From Oncomelania hupensis (lineage: Eukaryota > Mollusca > Gastropoda > Littorinimorpha > Pomatiopsidae), in the NCBI GenBank assembly GCA_036898135.1, contig CM072522.1, positions 8,072,186 through 8,136,185 of the forward strand: DNA of 64,000 nucleotides, in the 5' to 3' direction. The notes under the pieces were generated by a model. That model worked only from the letters and a program-made list of their open reading frames with translations, did not search any database and had not been told where the DNA came from. This document shows positions 23,361 through 63,220 of this stretch, piece after piece; the stretch's first letter is position 1; each line of letters starts with the position of its first letter. The position numbers were made by a program, and so were the translations under genes.

Positions 23361-23861
23361 ACAGTTGAAAAGGGGGCGAGCATGACAAGCCAAATGTCAG
23401 TCTGTCTGTCGGTCAGTCCATTGGAAACCATATCTCAAGACCCTCTGAACACCTTGATGTTCTGCCTTGCAGTATTATCTGGTGTGTTGAATAAAATGTA
23501 TGTGTAAACCAACCTCTGAACGGATTTTGACCATAGAAACATTACCAAGGTTAGTTGTCTTTCTCCCGTGCCATCATCATATTTGCTGTACTGCAAAGCT
23601 CAGGGTCACTAGCTGGAGTCATTTTGCTGGTAAATAAGTTGTGCACAATATTTGAAAATGTCAGAAGCCATTTTGTTGAGTTTTGGTATACATGCGCTTC
23701 AAATCATGGGCCATCCTTCAGTAACAGTCCATTTGTCTGTCAGCCAGTCAGTCTGTCGTTCACAATCTCACTTTCTTTTTCTTCAAAACACAATAATTTT
23801 TGCTTTATCTCAAGAATAGCTGAACTGAAGTTCGTCATTTTGACTTTGTGGAACTTTCAAC

Positions 23862-24135
23862 ATATATTTATTGTCCCCATAAATGACCAAAAAAGTTAGT
23901 GTATGGTGTCACAATTCCCAATCAACCATAGACAGTGATACTTGCAGAAATACAATAAAACCTGTGCATAATTACATCACATAAACACTAAATATAGCAC
24001 TGCAGTGCAATAAAAAAAAAATATGTTAACTTCCACGTCCACAGACACTCCCACTACATGCACTAGACTATACGTAAGCGAGCTCCCAGGCAATCAGTCA
24101 GCAACTCTCTCCAATAAAATGTACAAACTGATACA
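23862..24135. repeat. Dispersed repeat paired with 32010-32285
   Basis: Both copies contain TTTATTGTCCCCATAAAT, GCATAATTA, ACATAAACACTAAAT, TAGCACTGCAGT and CCAGGCAATCAGTCAGCAAC in the same order. The terminal TTTATTGTCCC motif is typical of 3' ends of old non-LTR repeats, but the class is not resolved. Confidence 0.6.
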
Positions 24136-24292
24136 TACTTGCAACTTAAAAATATATAGAGAGGTAAAGTAAAGGCGTATAAAATACAATGGTAATAAAA
24201 GAAGGGAGTGAAGCGCTAATTAAAGCGCCTACTATCATAGTTTTGTATCGACTAGGTGTAAAAGTAAGCAAATGTTACGAATTTATAAATCA

Positions 24293-24760
24293 GTAAAGCT
24301 ATTGCTAAGCGTGTTAGGTTATTCGTATTTGTACTTTCTCAAAGGTCAAGGTCGTTGTGCTTGACCATTTTCTACACACGCTTATCATTCCAAGTTTTCC
24401 TTGTGCTTGGCTACCATAAAGCCCCAGTCACAACACTACCAACAAAATGAACACTTTTGAATGGCTTTCCATCTTGTTTTTACTTTGCGGCTAAACATGT
24501 TAGATCCTTCCTATTTGTACTTTCTCACGATAAAACCAACACTGCCAAGAAAATCAATACTTTTCAAAATACTTATTTTTTTCGGCTATGTGTGAGAGTA
24601 TGTGGAAACTTGGGAATACATTTGAATGCGTGGCCATCTTGTTTGTACTTTGCAGCTACTTTAACTAGTGCTAAGCATGTTAGATCATTCGTATCGGTAC
24701 TTTCGCAAAGGTCAAGGTCATTGTGCGTCACCATTTTCTAAACACGTTTTGCGCTGCATC
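24293..24760. repeat. Two diverged tandem ~350-bp blocks with AAAGGTCAAGGTC
   Basis: Each block carries TTAG..ATTCGTAT, GTACTTTC.CAAAGGTCAA, TTGTGC, ACCATTTTCTA.ACACG. The GGTCAAGGTCA motif recurs, as in the 1-kb repeat, though the families differ. Confidence 0.5.
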
Positions 24761-24914
24761 TAAACATTGGCTGAACCGATTTGGATCACTTATTTTGCAT
24801 GCATAGTTCAGATAGTGACCTATCATTTTATGTTTTTCTTTTGCTTTGTTACGATAAAGCAGAGTCACAACATTATTAAGAAAATGAACACTTTTAAAAT
24901 GCTTTTTTTTTTTT

Positions 24915-24917
<3 letters not shown>

Positions 24918-24960
<43 letters not shown>
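24918..24960. repeat. Poly-G tract of 43 bases
   Basis: Uninterrupted G run, flanked by a T run. Potential G-quadruplex; length is unreliable in most assemblies. Confidence 0.95.
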
Positions 24961-24962
<2 letters not shown>

Positions 24963-24999
24963 TATGTGTGAAGGAGTGTCTGAAATTCATTGCCATCTT

Positions 25000-27900
25000 T
25001 TTTTCTTCTTTTTTTTTTTGCTCCAGTTACGTCTGTTGAGTTATTGTGTACTGTAATTCTCTTGCCTCTATGGTGTCTCTCCTTCCCTCCTCTCTGCTGG
25101 TGTTTTGAGCACGCTTCTTCAACATTTTGTGTGTGTTAGCTAGGAGATGTCACCTTGTGTGAATTGTTATAATCACTCATTATTGGTATGGCTTTTTATC
25201 TGCTGCAGCAACACATTAAAAAAAATGCAGGTGACAGGCTCTGATAAACACACATACATTTAGGTTGTGCGGAGCGTTTGAGTGTTCATTATGCTGCATG
25301 TTGGTCCCTTGCACAGCTCTGAGCTGTAGTTGCTCTGTGTAATTTGGGGTGGTTGTTTTTTGATGTGTTTAAACACATTATTTAAATGAGAGAGAGACAG
25401 AGAGAGAGAGAGAATGTGTGAGAGCATTGTGCAAACATTCTGTATTTGTAAGTATTCACACACTTTTTGGGTTTTGTTTTCTTTTGTGCAAACCATCCAT
25501 AAACATACAAACTCTTCTTCTTCACCATTTTCTCAAAATGTTTATTTGTATGCACATACACACAGAGGAGAAATTTCTTTAACAACGGGAAGGACGAAAG
25601 CCTTTATATATTCATCTATATCAAGACCCTTCTTCGCCAGACAATAACTAGCCGAACAACAAGTATAAACTATAACAGACCAGGAATTATTTTGTTTGCA
25701 CCCAACAGCTAGCAAACTTCAAACTATTCAACCTTAAACATGCACACTAGTTAGTGCAAACAGTCCAATCAGGACCACAACATGCACACTAAACACACAA
25801 TGTCTAAGATCTGGGAAAAAAGAACTACACACTCCTCAACAGAATCCAAAATATCTTATGGCATGGTTTTCATTCCCAGAGAATAAAATAGAACAATGCT
25901 TAATATTATTAGTACGGTGCATTAACAAGTAAAAATTCAAAACGTCCATAAATCGTATGGAAAATAATTAATTACCTCACAGATTTAAATACTCACAAAC
26001 AATAGTAGCAAACACAATATTAAGTTTTAGCCTAATGCACACAAAATTGGATCTGCTAATTAGAACAGAAAAATAAAATAAATGTTTGATACAGCACTGC
26101 AATGCAAAAGCTGTACAGAAATCTTCCAGTTACTACTACTGGTCAACTGATAATTTAGCCAAAGATTTCAGACTAAAACATACACAAGAAAGAAAATAAC
26201 ATGCTGCATTCACATTTCATCATGAAGTAAAACAATTCTGTTGGAAACACAATGGCGATGAAAGTTTGGGATTATATTTAAAAAAATGGATCCATGAACA
26301 ACCAGATCCGATGTCTCAAACGTTGACACAAATACAAATTGAAAATTCCCATCAAATCAACTCTCACAATTACAAACTAAACCAGTTCTCAACAATTATT
26401 GAACTTTCCATGCAGAGTGGATGGAGCAGAAGTATTAGTAATCTCTCAACTATTTGTATATCCTATGAAGACAAATGAAATAATGTGGATCTCATGTACA
26501 TTTCCACTGCATAATCAGTTCATAAGAAATGGAGAGAGAAAAAAAGTATTTAAAAAACTGTTAACAATGTTAATTCCTAATGTGACTGAACTGTGTACTT
26601 TGTGAATGTGACTGAACTGTGCAATTTGTGAATGTGACTGAACTGTGCAATTTGTACATAGTGGTAACTGTGATTCACAAAGTGTATTCTGTTAAGAATT
26701 CTAACATTGCCCGGCAAATTCAAACATTCTTGTACCTATATCATCACAGAACAAATATTTGTATACATAGGTGAGTTGGAAGCCTTGTCTAATTGCACTA
26801 CAGAGGAAGCCTTGTCTAATAGCACTACAGAGCCCCCACAAAGCACCAACATCTTTTGGGACAATTTCCTTTTAAGGAACAGGTGGTAAAAAAAAATGGA
26901 GGGAAAAAAATACAAATACGAAATTTATGAATACACAATCACACACAAAATACAAATAAACAAATACAAACTTATCTTTAGTTTAAAGCATGTTGATCAT
27001 AAAGCCATCAAAGAAGTTACATTAGGGTCTGTTATATGAGAATTCAAACAAGAGTTAGGGTAAGAGTCTTAGACCTTCGTCCTAAATTAGAGGTGTACTT
27101 TGCTGAAGCCAAACTTGACTGTTCTGGAAAGCGATGATCAGGGATAGCAACATTCTAAACCTAACCCTAACAACAAGTGTGGTTGTAGGAGTAGGTTGAG
27201 TTTTCGTTAGGGTCAGGTCTAGGACTACAACATCTAATCCAAACAAAATAAGGTTTACAATAAGACTCTCTTTCCATAATTGTACAGTAGACTCTCTGGT
27301 GCACAAGAAACATGGGGGAGCTGCATTATGGTCAATACTAGCAAACCAAACACAAACCAAACACATCCATCCCAAATGTTATCGCACTTTTAGCGCTCCA
27401 CAATTTGTCCTTGTATGGGGGAGCCAAGCTGATCATACCCCATAAAACGGTAGTAGCAGCAACAGTAGCAGTAGTAGTAGGAGTAGGAGTCAGGGGAGTG
27501 GAAAACTATCATTTTCAACTTGTCTGCCAAGCTACTTGAGGTAGCCAAAGCCAATGCTCCATTAGTCTATCAACAGTTTTCACAGAAAAGGAAACTGAAA
27601 TTTGTCTGCACTTGAAAAGAAACAGTACATGCGTCTGTGAAGCTTAACAAAAGTATCGTCAGCTAGGACACAAAGCGAGAGTCTAGCATAAAAACAAAGG
27701 CTGTCTGTTGGGCGAGAGAATTGAAAGCTTTAGGTCATTCCTGTGAATTTGTACTCCCATTTGGTAACTGGGCAAGTGCTGTCAGCAACCCTGATAGTAG
27801 TAGTAGTAGTATGGTAGCATTAGTAGTAGTAGTGATAGTATTAGTAGTAATAGTAGTAGGGTTATACGTTAATTAGTTAGTCATTGTTTATAGGGTCCAG

Positions 27901-28547
27901 CGGACTGCAAGGGCCGAATGAGGACTACAATAGTAGCAGGGACTGGATCCAACAAAACTGTAAATGTAAGGTGACTATTTCTTATCACATAATCGCCTAA
28001 AAATAAATCACCCAAAAATATATCACAAATGAATCGTCAAATGATCAAAGAAAATCTGAATACAGATGAATGTAATGATGAGGGAAAGGCAAAATAACAA
28101 CAATGAATCAAAAGCTCCTGTGTACAAATCAACCATGAAAAGACTTGATTAACAACAAAACAAAACCATCAAACAACTAAATAAAGCCATCAAACCAAAC
28201 AATTTTTAAAAAAAAAAGCAATTTACCATGAAAATAATATGGAAAAAAATAACAATAAAACAACTGGAAGATTAACATTGAAGCAACCACAACTAAAATT
28301 ACCAATGGAACAAAAAAACAAAGAAACAACAATTACAACATGACAGAGGATACATACAGCAAGCTGTAATATCTGTCAATAAGCGTTGTAAACTGCAAAA
28401 TCTAAGGACATGAAGCCCAGGCACAGCTCCTAAGAATTTGTTGGCAACATTTCATGGCCTAGGAAAAATGTTTGCCACGAATGCTAATCTAAAAGCACAA
28501 ATCCACACATTTTTGACTATACTCTCTATTGCAGAACCATATACCAC
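25000..28547. other. Intergenic, no gene recognised
   Basis: Holds small tandem repeats only: a 29-base unit (TGTGACTGAACTGTG..) three times at 26580-26660, a 27-base unit twice at 26778-26831, (GTA)n tracts at 27460-27480 and 27795-27860, and a fragment of the GGTCCAGCGGACT repeat at 27878-27935. No coding pattern. Confidence 0.5.
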
Positions 28548-28553
28548 ATCTAA

Positions 28554-29671
28554 CAGAGATGGGATTTTTCCGTCAATTGACGGACTTCCGTCGATTTAGG
28601 GGCCGCAGGGGTCATTCTTGAGATTCGTGCAAATCCGGTGAGAAAAAAATTGGGTATATTAGGTATATGTTAGGTTTGTTTTGCCGTGCTTTCGGTTTCG
28701 ATTCCTAAAAGGTTTATCCTAGAAATCAGTCTTCATTTGGTTTGTTCAAACTGAACTGAACTGCGTGAATATCAAACCATTCGGGAATATTTTGTTCGGT
28801 CTTTCGCTACTGTTACCTTATTCTCATTTGGTTTCGTTACTAAGCAGCTTACTTGAAATTCTTCATGTTTTATGACGGAGACGCCATTGATCCCTCGGTT
28901 CAACAGAACGATGTTTCGCAAAATTCCTCAAAGCGAAAAGTGTAATGCTCGTCAGATTGACAAGGATGGTGGAGCTAAAAACTGTTGGAATTTCTTGTGG
29001 CTCCAGGAAAAAGTCACATTAACATGGTCAGAAAAAGCAAGAGAAAGAACAATGCAGACATCAGGTCTTTCTTGAAGAAATCTAAACTTCAGTAACTTGC
29101 TGCATTTCCAGCTTTTCCAGTATGTGCCCAAAGTAACAGAATAATCAATGTGTAATCTGTAAAATTAGAAGTTTTTGTTCAACATAATAACACTTTAAAG
29201 GCACTAGGAGAGGCCAGATTTGTGTCTCAGAATGCAGGAAATGTGTTGGCTCCAGGAAAAAGTCACATTAACATGGTCAGAAAAAGCAAGAGAAAGAACA
29301 ATGCAGACATCAGGTCTTTCTTGAAGAAATCTAAACTTCAGTAACTTGCTGCATTTCCAGCTTTTCCAGTATGTGCCCAAAGTAACAGAATAATCAATGT
29401 GTAATCTGTAAAATTAGAAGTTTTTGTTCAACATAATAACACTTTAAAGGCACTAGGAGAGGCCAGATTTGTGTCTCAGAATGCAGGAAATGTGTTGGCG
29501 GTCGGGGCTCCACCCTGGACCCCGCTGGGGGAGCTTACGGCGCTCCCCCAGACCCCCTAGACCGCAAGGTGCTTCAGCCCTTCGGGCCTCGCAATGCGTC
29601 ACTCCGAAACAGATTTTCCGGACCCCCACAAACTTTTCAGTCAATTTCAACTTTTCCAAATCCCATCTCTG
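28554..29671 (+). mobile_element. TIR transposon, CAG/CTG ends, 6-bp TSD (copy 2)
   Basis: Inverted ends CAGAGATGGGATTT with the 6-mer ATCTAA abutting both sides (28548-28553, 29672-29677). Inside, short frames MVRKSKRKNNADIRSFLKKS (twice, because of a duplication) resemble the N-termini of hAT-type transposases with a DIRSFF-like motif. Most coding capacity is missing. Confidence 0.65.
28999..29496. repeat. Perfect 249-bp tandem duplication
   Basis: 28999-29247 and 29248-29496 appear identical throughout. Lies inside the TIR element. Either a very recent duplication or an assembly duplication. Confidence 0.95.
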
Positions 29672-29679
29672 ATCTAAAA

Positions 29680-31064
29680 GCTTGTACACTTGCTGGTCAC
29701 TTTCTAGCCTCTGTATATCTACTTGCAGAGGATTGGCAGGTGGTGGTGGTGACAGTAAAGTATTCCCTCCTCAATTTTGCTGGAGTTATGCTAGCGAACT
29801 TCCCATCTATGAATTTGCAGATTGGGCAAGAAATATGTTTTGCACAATCATGACTACACTGCCACTGAAATGGAGCATTTGTCCGTGCCCAAAAAAGACC
29901 TAACAGTGCTTGTTCTTTTGGCAAAACTGTATGTGGTTTTCTTCAATAACTGTACTGGTTCCCAGCCTCGGCTTGAATTTACCGAAGTGCCACTGCCAGC
30001 ATTATCTTATGCAAAGACATGCAGCACTTTGAACCACTCTGTGGGGAATCACGCTCAATAAAAGCCTATTCTTCTTCTTATTATTATAGAGTTGCTGTTA
30101 CCTGCAGAGTCGAAGTTGTACATTATTTCTCCATTTTGTTGATGAAGCACATCTTCAAAGTCTCAAACTTAATTTCATAAAAATTTGATCTTCTAGAAAA
30201 AAAATTCATACAAACGGAACTTTGTTCGCATCAATAATAACATACACAGCCTTGTATTTGGCTATGTAATGAATGTACTACAATAGAGGATACACTAGCT
30301 GGACTATGTTATCTAAGAAAAGGCACACTAGCTCTCTATAGATTGCTATAGGCACACAAATCCAAACTCCAAACTATCACACAGTTTCCCATATCAGTCC
30401 AGCTTAGGAAGTGTTGCCAAAGAAGAAGCATATTTATTGTTGTAAACCAAAGGATTATTGATTGATGTGTGTGTGGAGAGGAGTCGGGTGTATCATTAAT
30501 TTATGATGTGATGATGTTTGGGAGTGGGTGATGGAGTTGGGGGGAAAGGGGTAGATATAGAATAAAGAATGTTGCATGGCAGAGGTGCATGTGGTGGGGA
30601 GAGGCGAGAAGGGAGGTAGGGGAAGGGGGAGGAGGAGGGAAGTGGAAATGGGGAAAAGTACATCATAAGTAAGCTTGTGGAGAAAACCAAGTACACAGGC
30701 TCAATCATTGCTAATCAATACCCTCACTATACATAAATATTCAATATTATTATTAATAGTAGTAGTACTAATATTATTATTATTTTGATTATTAATATTA
30801 ACCAAGAGGCATCTTGCCTATATAACACTTATTAGATAGTATCCATACTGCCAAAACTAAAAGGGACAAACCGACTGGGCAGAGAACTTGGAGCCCTGAA
30901 ACCGACAGCTGGGCCTGTTAGTTTATAACTGAATGACAGAGGGCTGTTGTTTCATATAAAGCAGATAGATGGGGCGTAGAACGAAAGAAGCTGCAGTAAG
31001 TACTATTTAGCCCGAGAAGTAGGGCGAGAGAGATATTATAGACACTGCTTAGCCACGGATGTGG
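29680..31064. other. 3' flank of the PK-like gene
   Basis: Presumed 3' UTR and downstream sequence of the kinase gene on its right side; otherwise unannotated, with a GA-rich stretch at 30590-30655 and AT-rich trinucleotide runs near 30740-30800. Confidence 0.4.
30433..30438 (-). promoter_or_regulatory. Candidate poly(A) signal of PK-like gene
   Basis: Minus-strand AATAAA about 630 bases past the stop; the first perfect hexamer I found downstream. No transcript evidence. Confidence 0.3.
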
Positions 31065-57934
<26,870 letters not shown>

Positions 57935-58221
57935 CTGTTGATATAAATACATAAATAAATAAATAAAGAAGTAAAGAAGAAAGAAAATAAATAAATACAT
58001 GCATAAAACATAACTTGAATTGTTATACTTAACTGGTCTACAGCCAGAAATGTCCAAACTGTATCTGTCTTTAAAGATTCTTGTTCAGTTTTCTGAAGAA
58101 TCAGCTTTCATCCTTACCATTAATTGTGTTTGCACAGTGTGCTAAACAGTACAAAGAGCTGCTCAAGGTGCTGGCTACTAGGATTCCAGGACTACACACT
58201 AGCTTCAAGTTAGACTTAAAT

Positions 58222-58857
58222 TCATATCTCCAAGTCAGTAGCCGCATCCTTCAGACCTTTTACTCTTCTTTTATTGAGTCCGTTCTTACCTTTTCTTTTA
58301 TCTGCTGGTATGGAAGTTTGTGTGTAAAAAACAAAAGTATTCTGGATCGAGTTGTGAACGTCTGTGGGAGGGTTGTGGGAGTGAAACAAGAGAGTCTGCA
58401 GGTGTTGTATGAAAGACGTGTTGTGCGGAAAGCTATTTGCTTTGTGCTGGATAGCACTCATGTGCTTGCGCACCACTTCCAGCTCCTGCCTTCTGGAAGG
58501 CGCTACCAAACACCAAGGGTCAGAACTCTCAGAATGAAAAACAGTTTTATTCCAAAGGCTGTTTCATTACTTAATAAATGACATGTGTGTGTGTGTGTGT
58601 ATGTATGTGTGTGTGTGTGTGTGTGTGTTTTGTTTGCCCAAAATAATCTCATTTCACATTTTTTAATGTTAGCATGCATAAGTGTAATTCTATTCATATG
58701 TGACTGTGCATTTTTATCCTCATTGTCATTATGATTGTTGTTATTATTATTGTGATGTTTATTCCTTGTTGATTGTAATTGTACACCACAATGTAATTTC
58801 TTGTAAAAGATAATAAAGTTGTCTTATCTTATCTTATCTTATCTTATCTTATCTTAT
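58222..58857 (+). mobile_element. 5'-truncated CR1/L2-like retrotransposon
   Basis: The frame ends ...FYSSFIESVLTFSFICWYGS, then LDRVVNVCGRVVGV and LPSGRRYQTPRVRTLRMKNS FIPKAVSLLN-stop, the C-terminal region of a non-LTR RT common in fish and invertebrates. The 3' UTR contains a (TG)n tract (58584-58628), and the element ends AATAAAGTTG followed by (TCTTA)n at 58823-58857. Confidence 0.85.
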
Positions 58858-58944
58858 ATGGTAATGAAGCAAACTCCCTCAGTCCCTGTGCTCTAAGGAT
58901 TTTGCAAGTTTTTTTACCTATCGTGGGCGTGTTTGTTCAATCAC

Positions 58945-59105
58945 TCTTATGTAGCGCTCTTCCAGCTCAAGAGCTGCTCATGGCGCTGGCTGACACAGGA
59001 TCTAACATGAGGCGCTCACTTGCTGTCTTACGCGCATTGACTGACAACCCAGACAACTAAGCACATACTAGCTGGCCCATGATGGAAGACTAGTAGGCAA
59101 GAATG
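58945..59105 (-). mobile_element. Fragment of the CTTAT-tailed SINE
   Basis: CTCTTATGTAGCGCTCTTCC, ATGGCGCTGGC, ACACAGGATCTAAC match the 11.2-kb element; the head is lost. Confidence 0.65.
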
Positions 59106-59867
59106 TTGTGACACAATTATTCTCTGGGGTACCGTTTTCTGCATGCTGTGATTAATTTTCCACACCTCAAATATGCTTGGGCAAATATGCTTTGGCAAAT
59201 ATGCTTTGGCAAATATGCTTGGGCTTAAATAACCCGGATCATGAATACCTCATAAAAACAGGTGTTCAGAAGCCATTGATGACTTGCTGTGAAGAGGAAG
59301 ATTTGGGAGTAATATTTTGATAAGACCCTTAGCGTTGACATCTATATAAGCAATTGTGTTCACAAAGCTAATAAAATGACTGGTCTTATAAAGAGAACAT
59401 TTAACTTTTTAGATAAGGATACTTTTGGTAACACTTTTTTTTTCACTAACAGAGTTTCATCACAGAGGATGGTTCTACAACTAGCAATAAAAAGAGCACA
59501 GGGAATAAATAGTTTTAAAAACCAGTTGGACATAATAACAATACAGAGACATATGTGATTATTTTGATGAATAATCTGTTAGGTAAATTTCATGCAAACA
59601 GGTTCTTTTCATCCCTTTTCCTTCAAACTTTACATCAAGTTTTAAGGCAATGTGAGGCAGTAAAATGTAACTCTTGTGTTTCTTGACTGGGGTAGCCTTT
59701 GTTAGTGCCAATTAATAGTACTATAAACTCTGAGTTTAAAAAATGCATCTGTTTAACATTATACCCAACCGTTGCTATGGAAACTACTGTAAACAACCGC
59801 CATATTGGATATCTTGGGAATGCTGTTATTCAATTAATACACATCACAGAAAAACAATTTTTGGCAC

Positions 59868-62800
59868 TATCCTATCCTATCCTATCCTGTCCCATAACCC
59901 GAAGGTCGTAGGGGCACCACAGATGATCGCTTAACCAGCATACTCCATCTTTCTCTGTCCTCAGCAGCCCTCATGGCTTCGCTCAGTGTCAAACCAGTCC
60001 ATTCTCAAATGTTGTCCTCCCACCTCTTTTTCGGTCTCCCCCTTCTTCTACCTCCTTGCACTGTGCCTTGCAGAATGGTCTTTGCAAGGCCTGATGATCT
60101 GGTGACGTGGCCATACCATCGGAGTTTCCGTTTCTTCACCACTGTGAGCAGGTCATCGTGTAGTCCAATGGCTTGTGTGATGGTCTGTCGGACTTCAACG
60201 TTGGTGATGTGTTGGGTATAGGAAATGCACAGAAGTCTTCTGTAGCACCTCATCTCCATGCTTTGTATTCTTCGTTGGAGATCTGCTGTGAGGGTCCATG
60301 CTTCGCAAGCATATAGGAAGATGGAGATGACCAGAGAGCGCAGCAGTCTTACTTTGGAATGTAGACTGATGGTTCTGTCTTTCCAAATGGGCTTCAACCT
60401 TGTCAGGGCAGCAGTTGTTTGTGCGATCCTGGAGAGGACTTCCTGTCGAGACCCATTGTCTGACACAATGGCTCCTAAATATTTGAAGCTGTGCACTGTG
60501 TTGAGGGATTGGCCTTGTACTTTGATGTCCGTGTTGATGCCATTGGTGTTGTTGGTCATCATTTTGGTCTTCTCTGCACTTATTTCCATTCCATAAGCTC
60601 TGGAGGTGGTGTCAAGCCTCTGTACAAGCTGTTCAAGTTCTTGTTCCTCTCCAGCCAATCCATCAATATCATCCGCAAAACGAAGATTGGAGATTGCTCT
60701 GCCCCCTATGCTGACTGTGCCTTCGTGATCTGCAAGAGCATCTGACATGATGCGCTCTAGGAAGATGTTGAAGAGTGTTGGGGAGAGTAGGCATCCTTGA
60801 CGCACACCGATTGTTGTTCTGAACCAGTTCCCGATGACGCTGTTATGGAGGACTGCACTGGTAGCCTTGTCATACAGGCTTTTGATGACTTCTATAATTT
60901 TAGGGCTGATGTTGTACACTTTCATGGTTGCCCATAGAGCTGCATGCCAGACTCGGTCAAATGCCTTCTTGAAGTCTATGAACACATGATATAGATGTTG
61001 TTGGTGCTGTAGGTATTTCTCACAGATTATTCTGAGGTTGAAAATCTGTTCAGTGGTACTTCGCCCTGCCATGAATCCTGCTTGTTCTTCAGCTATGATT
61101 TGTTCAGCTTGTGGTTTCAACCTGTTGAGTATTATTTTCAGGAGGACCTTGCTGGGATGGCTGATGAGGCTGATGGTGCAGTAATTTTCACACTCCTGAA
61201 GGTTACCTTTTTTGGGAAGAGTGATGACAAGCGACTGGGTCCATGGTGTAGGCCATTCCCCACTCTGCCAGATCTTGTTACAGATAATGGTGAGAGCATC
61301 AGTCATCGCTTCTCCTCCTGCTTGTAGCAGTTCCGCTGGTATGTTGTCCACTCCCGCTGACTTCCCTTTCTTCAGCGATTGCACTGCTGCCTCAACTTCT
61401 TCCCGGAGAATTGGGAGGATTTCTTCTTCTTCTCTGCTCTCGGGACATGCTAGAACTGATGGGTCTCCATTTGGTGTATGGTTGTAAAGGTCAGAGCAGT
61501 ACTCTGTCCATCTGTCCAAGACTTCTTGTTCTTCTGTAAGGCAAATGCCAGACTTGCTTTGGATAGTGGAGACTTTGGGCTGTTTAACACTTGTCAGCCG
61601 CTTCACAGTCTGGTAGGCCTTCTTGCTGTTGTTCTTGTTCAGATTGTTCTCTATTTCCTGGCATTGATCTTCTATCCAGTTCTCCTTTGCTGTGCGCATG
61701 CCTTTTCGGATGTCATTGTTGATTTTTCGGTAGACATCAGCTCCCTGTGAGGTGTTCTTTTTCTTTTTTAACTCTCTTCGTTTATCACACAGATCCAAAA
61801 GTTCAGGTGTGATCCACGGCTTCTTCTTTGGTCGGTGCTTGCCAAGGATCTCAGTGGCGGCATCTGTTACAGCTGAGTTGAAGGTATTGGTCATGGTGTT
61901 GACATCTACTTCGCCTGCCCCAAAAATAAGCAGTGGTGCAAATTTCCCTCCAATTGTGGCCTGAAATATTTTTGCCACCTCCGGGTCTTGCAGTTTGTCC
62001 AGGTCGAACTTCAGCCTAGTGCACTTTGCTGTATTTACTCTCTTCAAATGGAGCCGGAAAGACATCATCACGAGATCGTGGTCACTTCCAATGTCTGCTC
62101 CTGGAAAAGTGCGTGTCCTGCCAATGTTGATGCTTGATCTGAAGCGTTTCTTGACCATGATGTAGTCGATCTGGTTGTGATGTTCCCCGCCGGGACTGTG
62201 CCATGTCCATCGTCTGGATTTTTTTGTGGAGACCAAGCGTGTTTGCCAGTACCAGATTGTTGTATCTGGCAAACTCCAATAGCCTCAGACCCCTGTCATT
62301 TGTCTCGTTGTTGCAGTGGGGTCCGCATGTGTCTCCCCAGTTGTGGTGCGCATCTTGGCCAACCTTGGCATTCCAGTCGCCTTGCATTATGACTATGTCC
62401 TTCTTCGGCACTTGGTCAAGGGCTGCCTGTATATTTTCATAAAAATCCTCCACTTCGCTGTCTTCATAGTCTGATGTTGGAGCATAGGCCTGGATGATGG
62501 TAAAGTTGAAAGGGGTTGCTCTCAGACGGATGGTAATGAGTCTACTGGAGACTGGGCGGCAACCCATGACAGTGGCTAGAATGTTCTTGTGGACCAAGAA
62601 TCCAACGCCTTGTTCGTGCCTGTCATCTCTACCGCTGAAATAGAGCTTGTGGCCTTTGTCAGTCGTTGTTTCACCTAGGCCTTTCCAGCGCAGTTCGCTG
62701 ATACCTAGAACGTTCCATCGATAGTGGTCCAGCTCGTGGGCCAGTTCTTCTAATTTTCCTTCCTCAGTTAGGGTCCTGACATTCCAGGTTCCTATGACGA

Positions 62801-63220
62801 TGTTGTTTCTCGTGCGGATCTTGCTAATTTGTCCATCAGTAGCATACTTTTCACCTCCGTCCTGGTGGCCAACGGAAGGCGCGGTCCTTGTGTAGCCGGG
62901 CGACGACCGATCCGGCATGGAATTAGTGGATAGCCTCATCATGTGTTGTGTCTTGGGCAAAAAAAAGACCTGGCAGGGCCCAATCCTCTCCAGGCTGTTG
63001 GCCACAGCCGAAATCCACGAATACAGTGTGGCTCGCCTTGGCCCTGAGCACGTGGTCGTTGAACCTGTAGTAACGTGAGGTTCCTCCGCCCTGGCCGGTG
63101 ACTTCTGTGTAGAAGACTTTCGCCCAGTGATGCCGTGCTAACATCACCCCTGTTAGTCGCCTCTTACGACACGCCGGGAAACGTTGGGTCTATTCTATTT
63201 GCCCGAACCCACAGAGCACA
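59868..63220 (-). mobile_element. Full-length endonuclease/RT non-LTR retrotransposon
   Basis: 3353 bases bounded by the 10-base duplication TTTTTGGCAC (59858-59867, 63221-63230), with a GGATA-repeat tail at its 3' end. One gene covers it: an AP-type endonuclease, then RT. The other copies here (5348, 22857, 45776, 51782) are fragments of the same family. Clade is not fixed; RTE-like or a related group (often mis-annotated as craniofacial development protein 2-like) is my best guess. Confidence 0.95.
60003..63005 (-). pseudogene. Endonuclease-reverse transcriptase ORF, one frameshift
   Basis: From ATG at 63005 the first frame carries the endonuclease: GTWNVRTL, VLGISELRWKG, QAYAPT, MQGDWNAKVG. 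The frame shifts by one base at an A7 run (about 62219-62225) and continues with SDHDLV, then RT: AGVDNIPAELLQ, GFMAGRSTTEQI, FIDFKKAFDRVWH, VRQGCLLSPTLFNIFLERIM, LRFADDIDGLAG (FADD catalytic motif), and the C-terminal RRRGRPKKRWEDNI. A TGA at 60003-60005 replaces the Arg codon that the 5.4-kb fragment has, cutting about 45 residues. The A7 indel could be a sequencing error, so the copy may be nearly intact. Confidence 0.9.

Noticed and set aside
60003..63005. Large host gene with endonuclease-like start (craniofacial development protein 2-like)
   Set aside because: AP endonuclease plus RT motifs, target duplications and multiple fragments show a retrotransposon.
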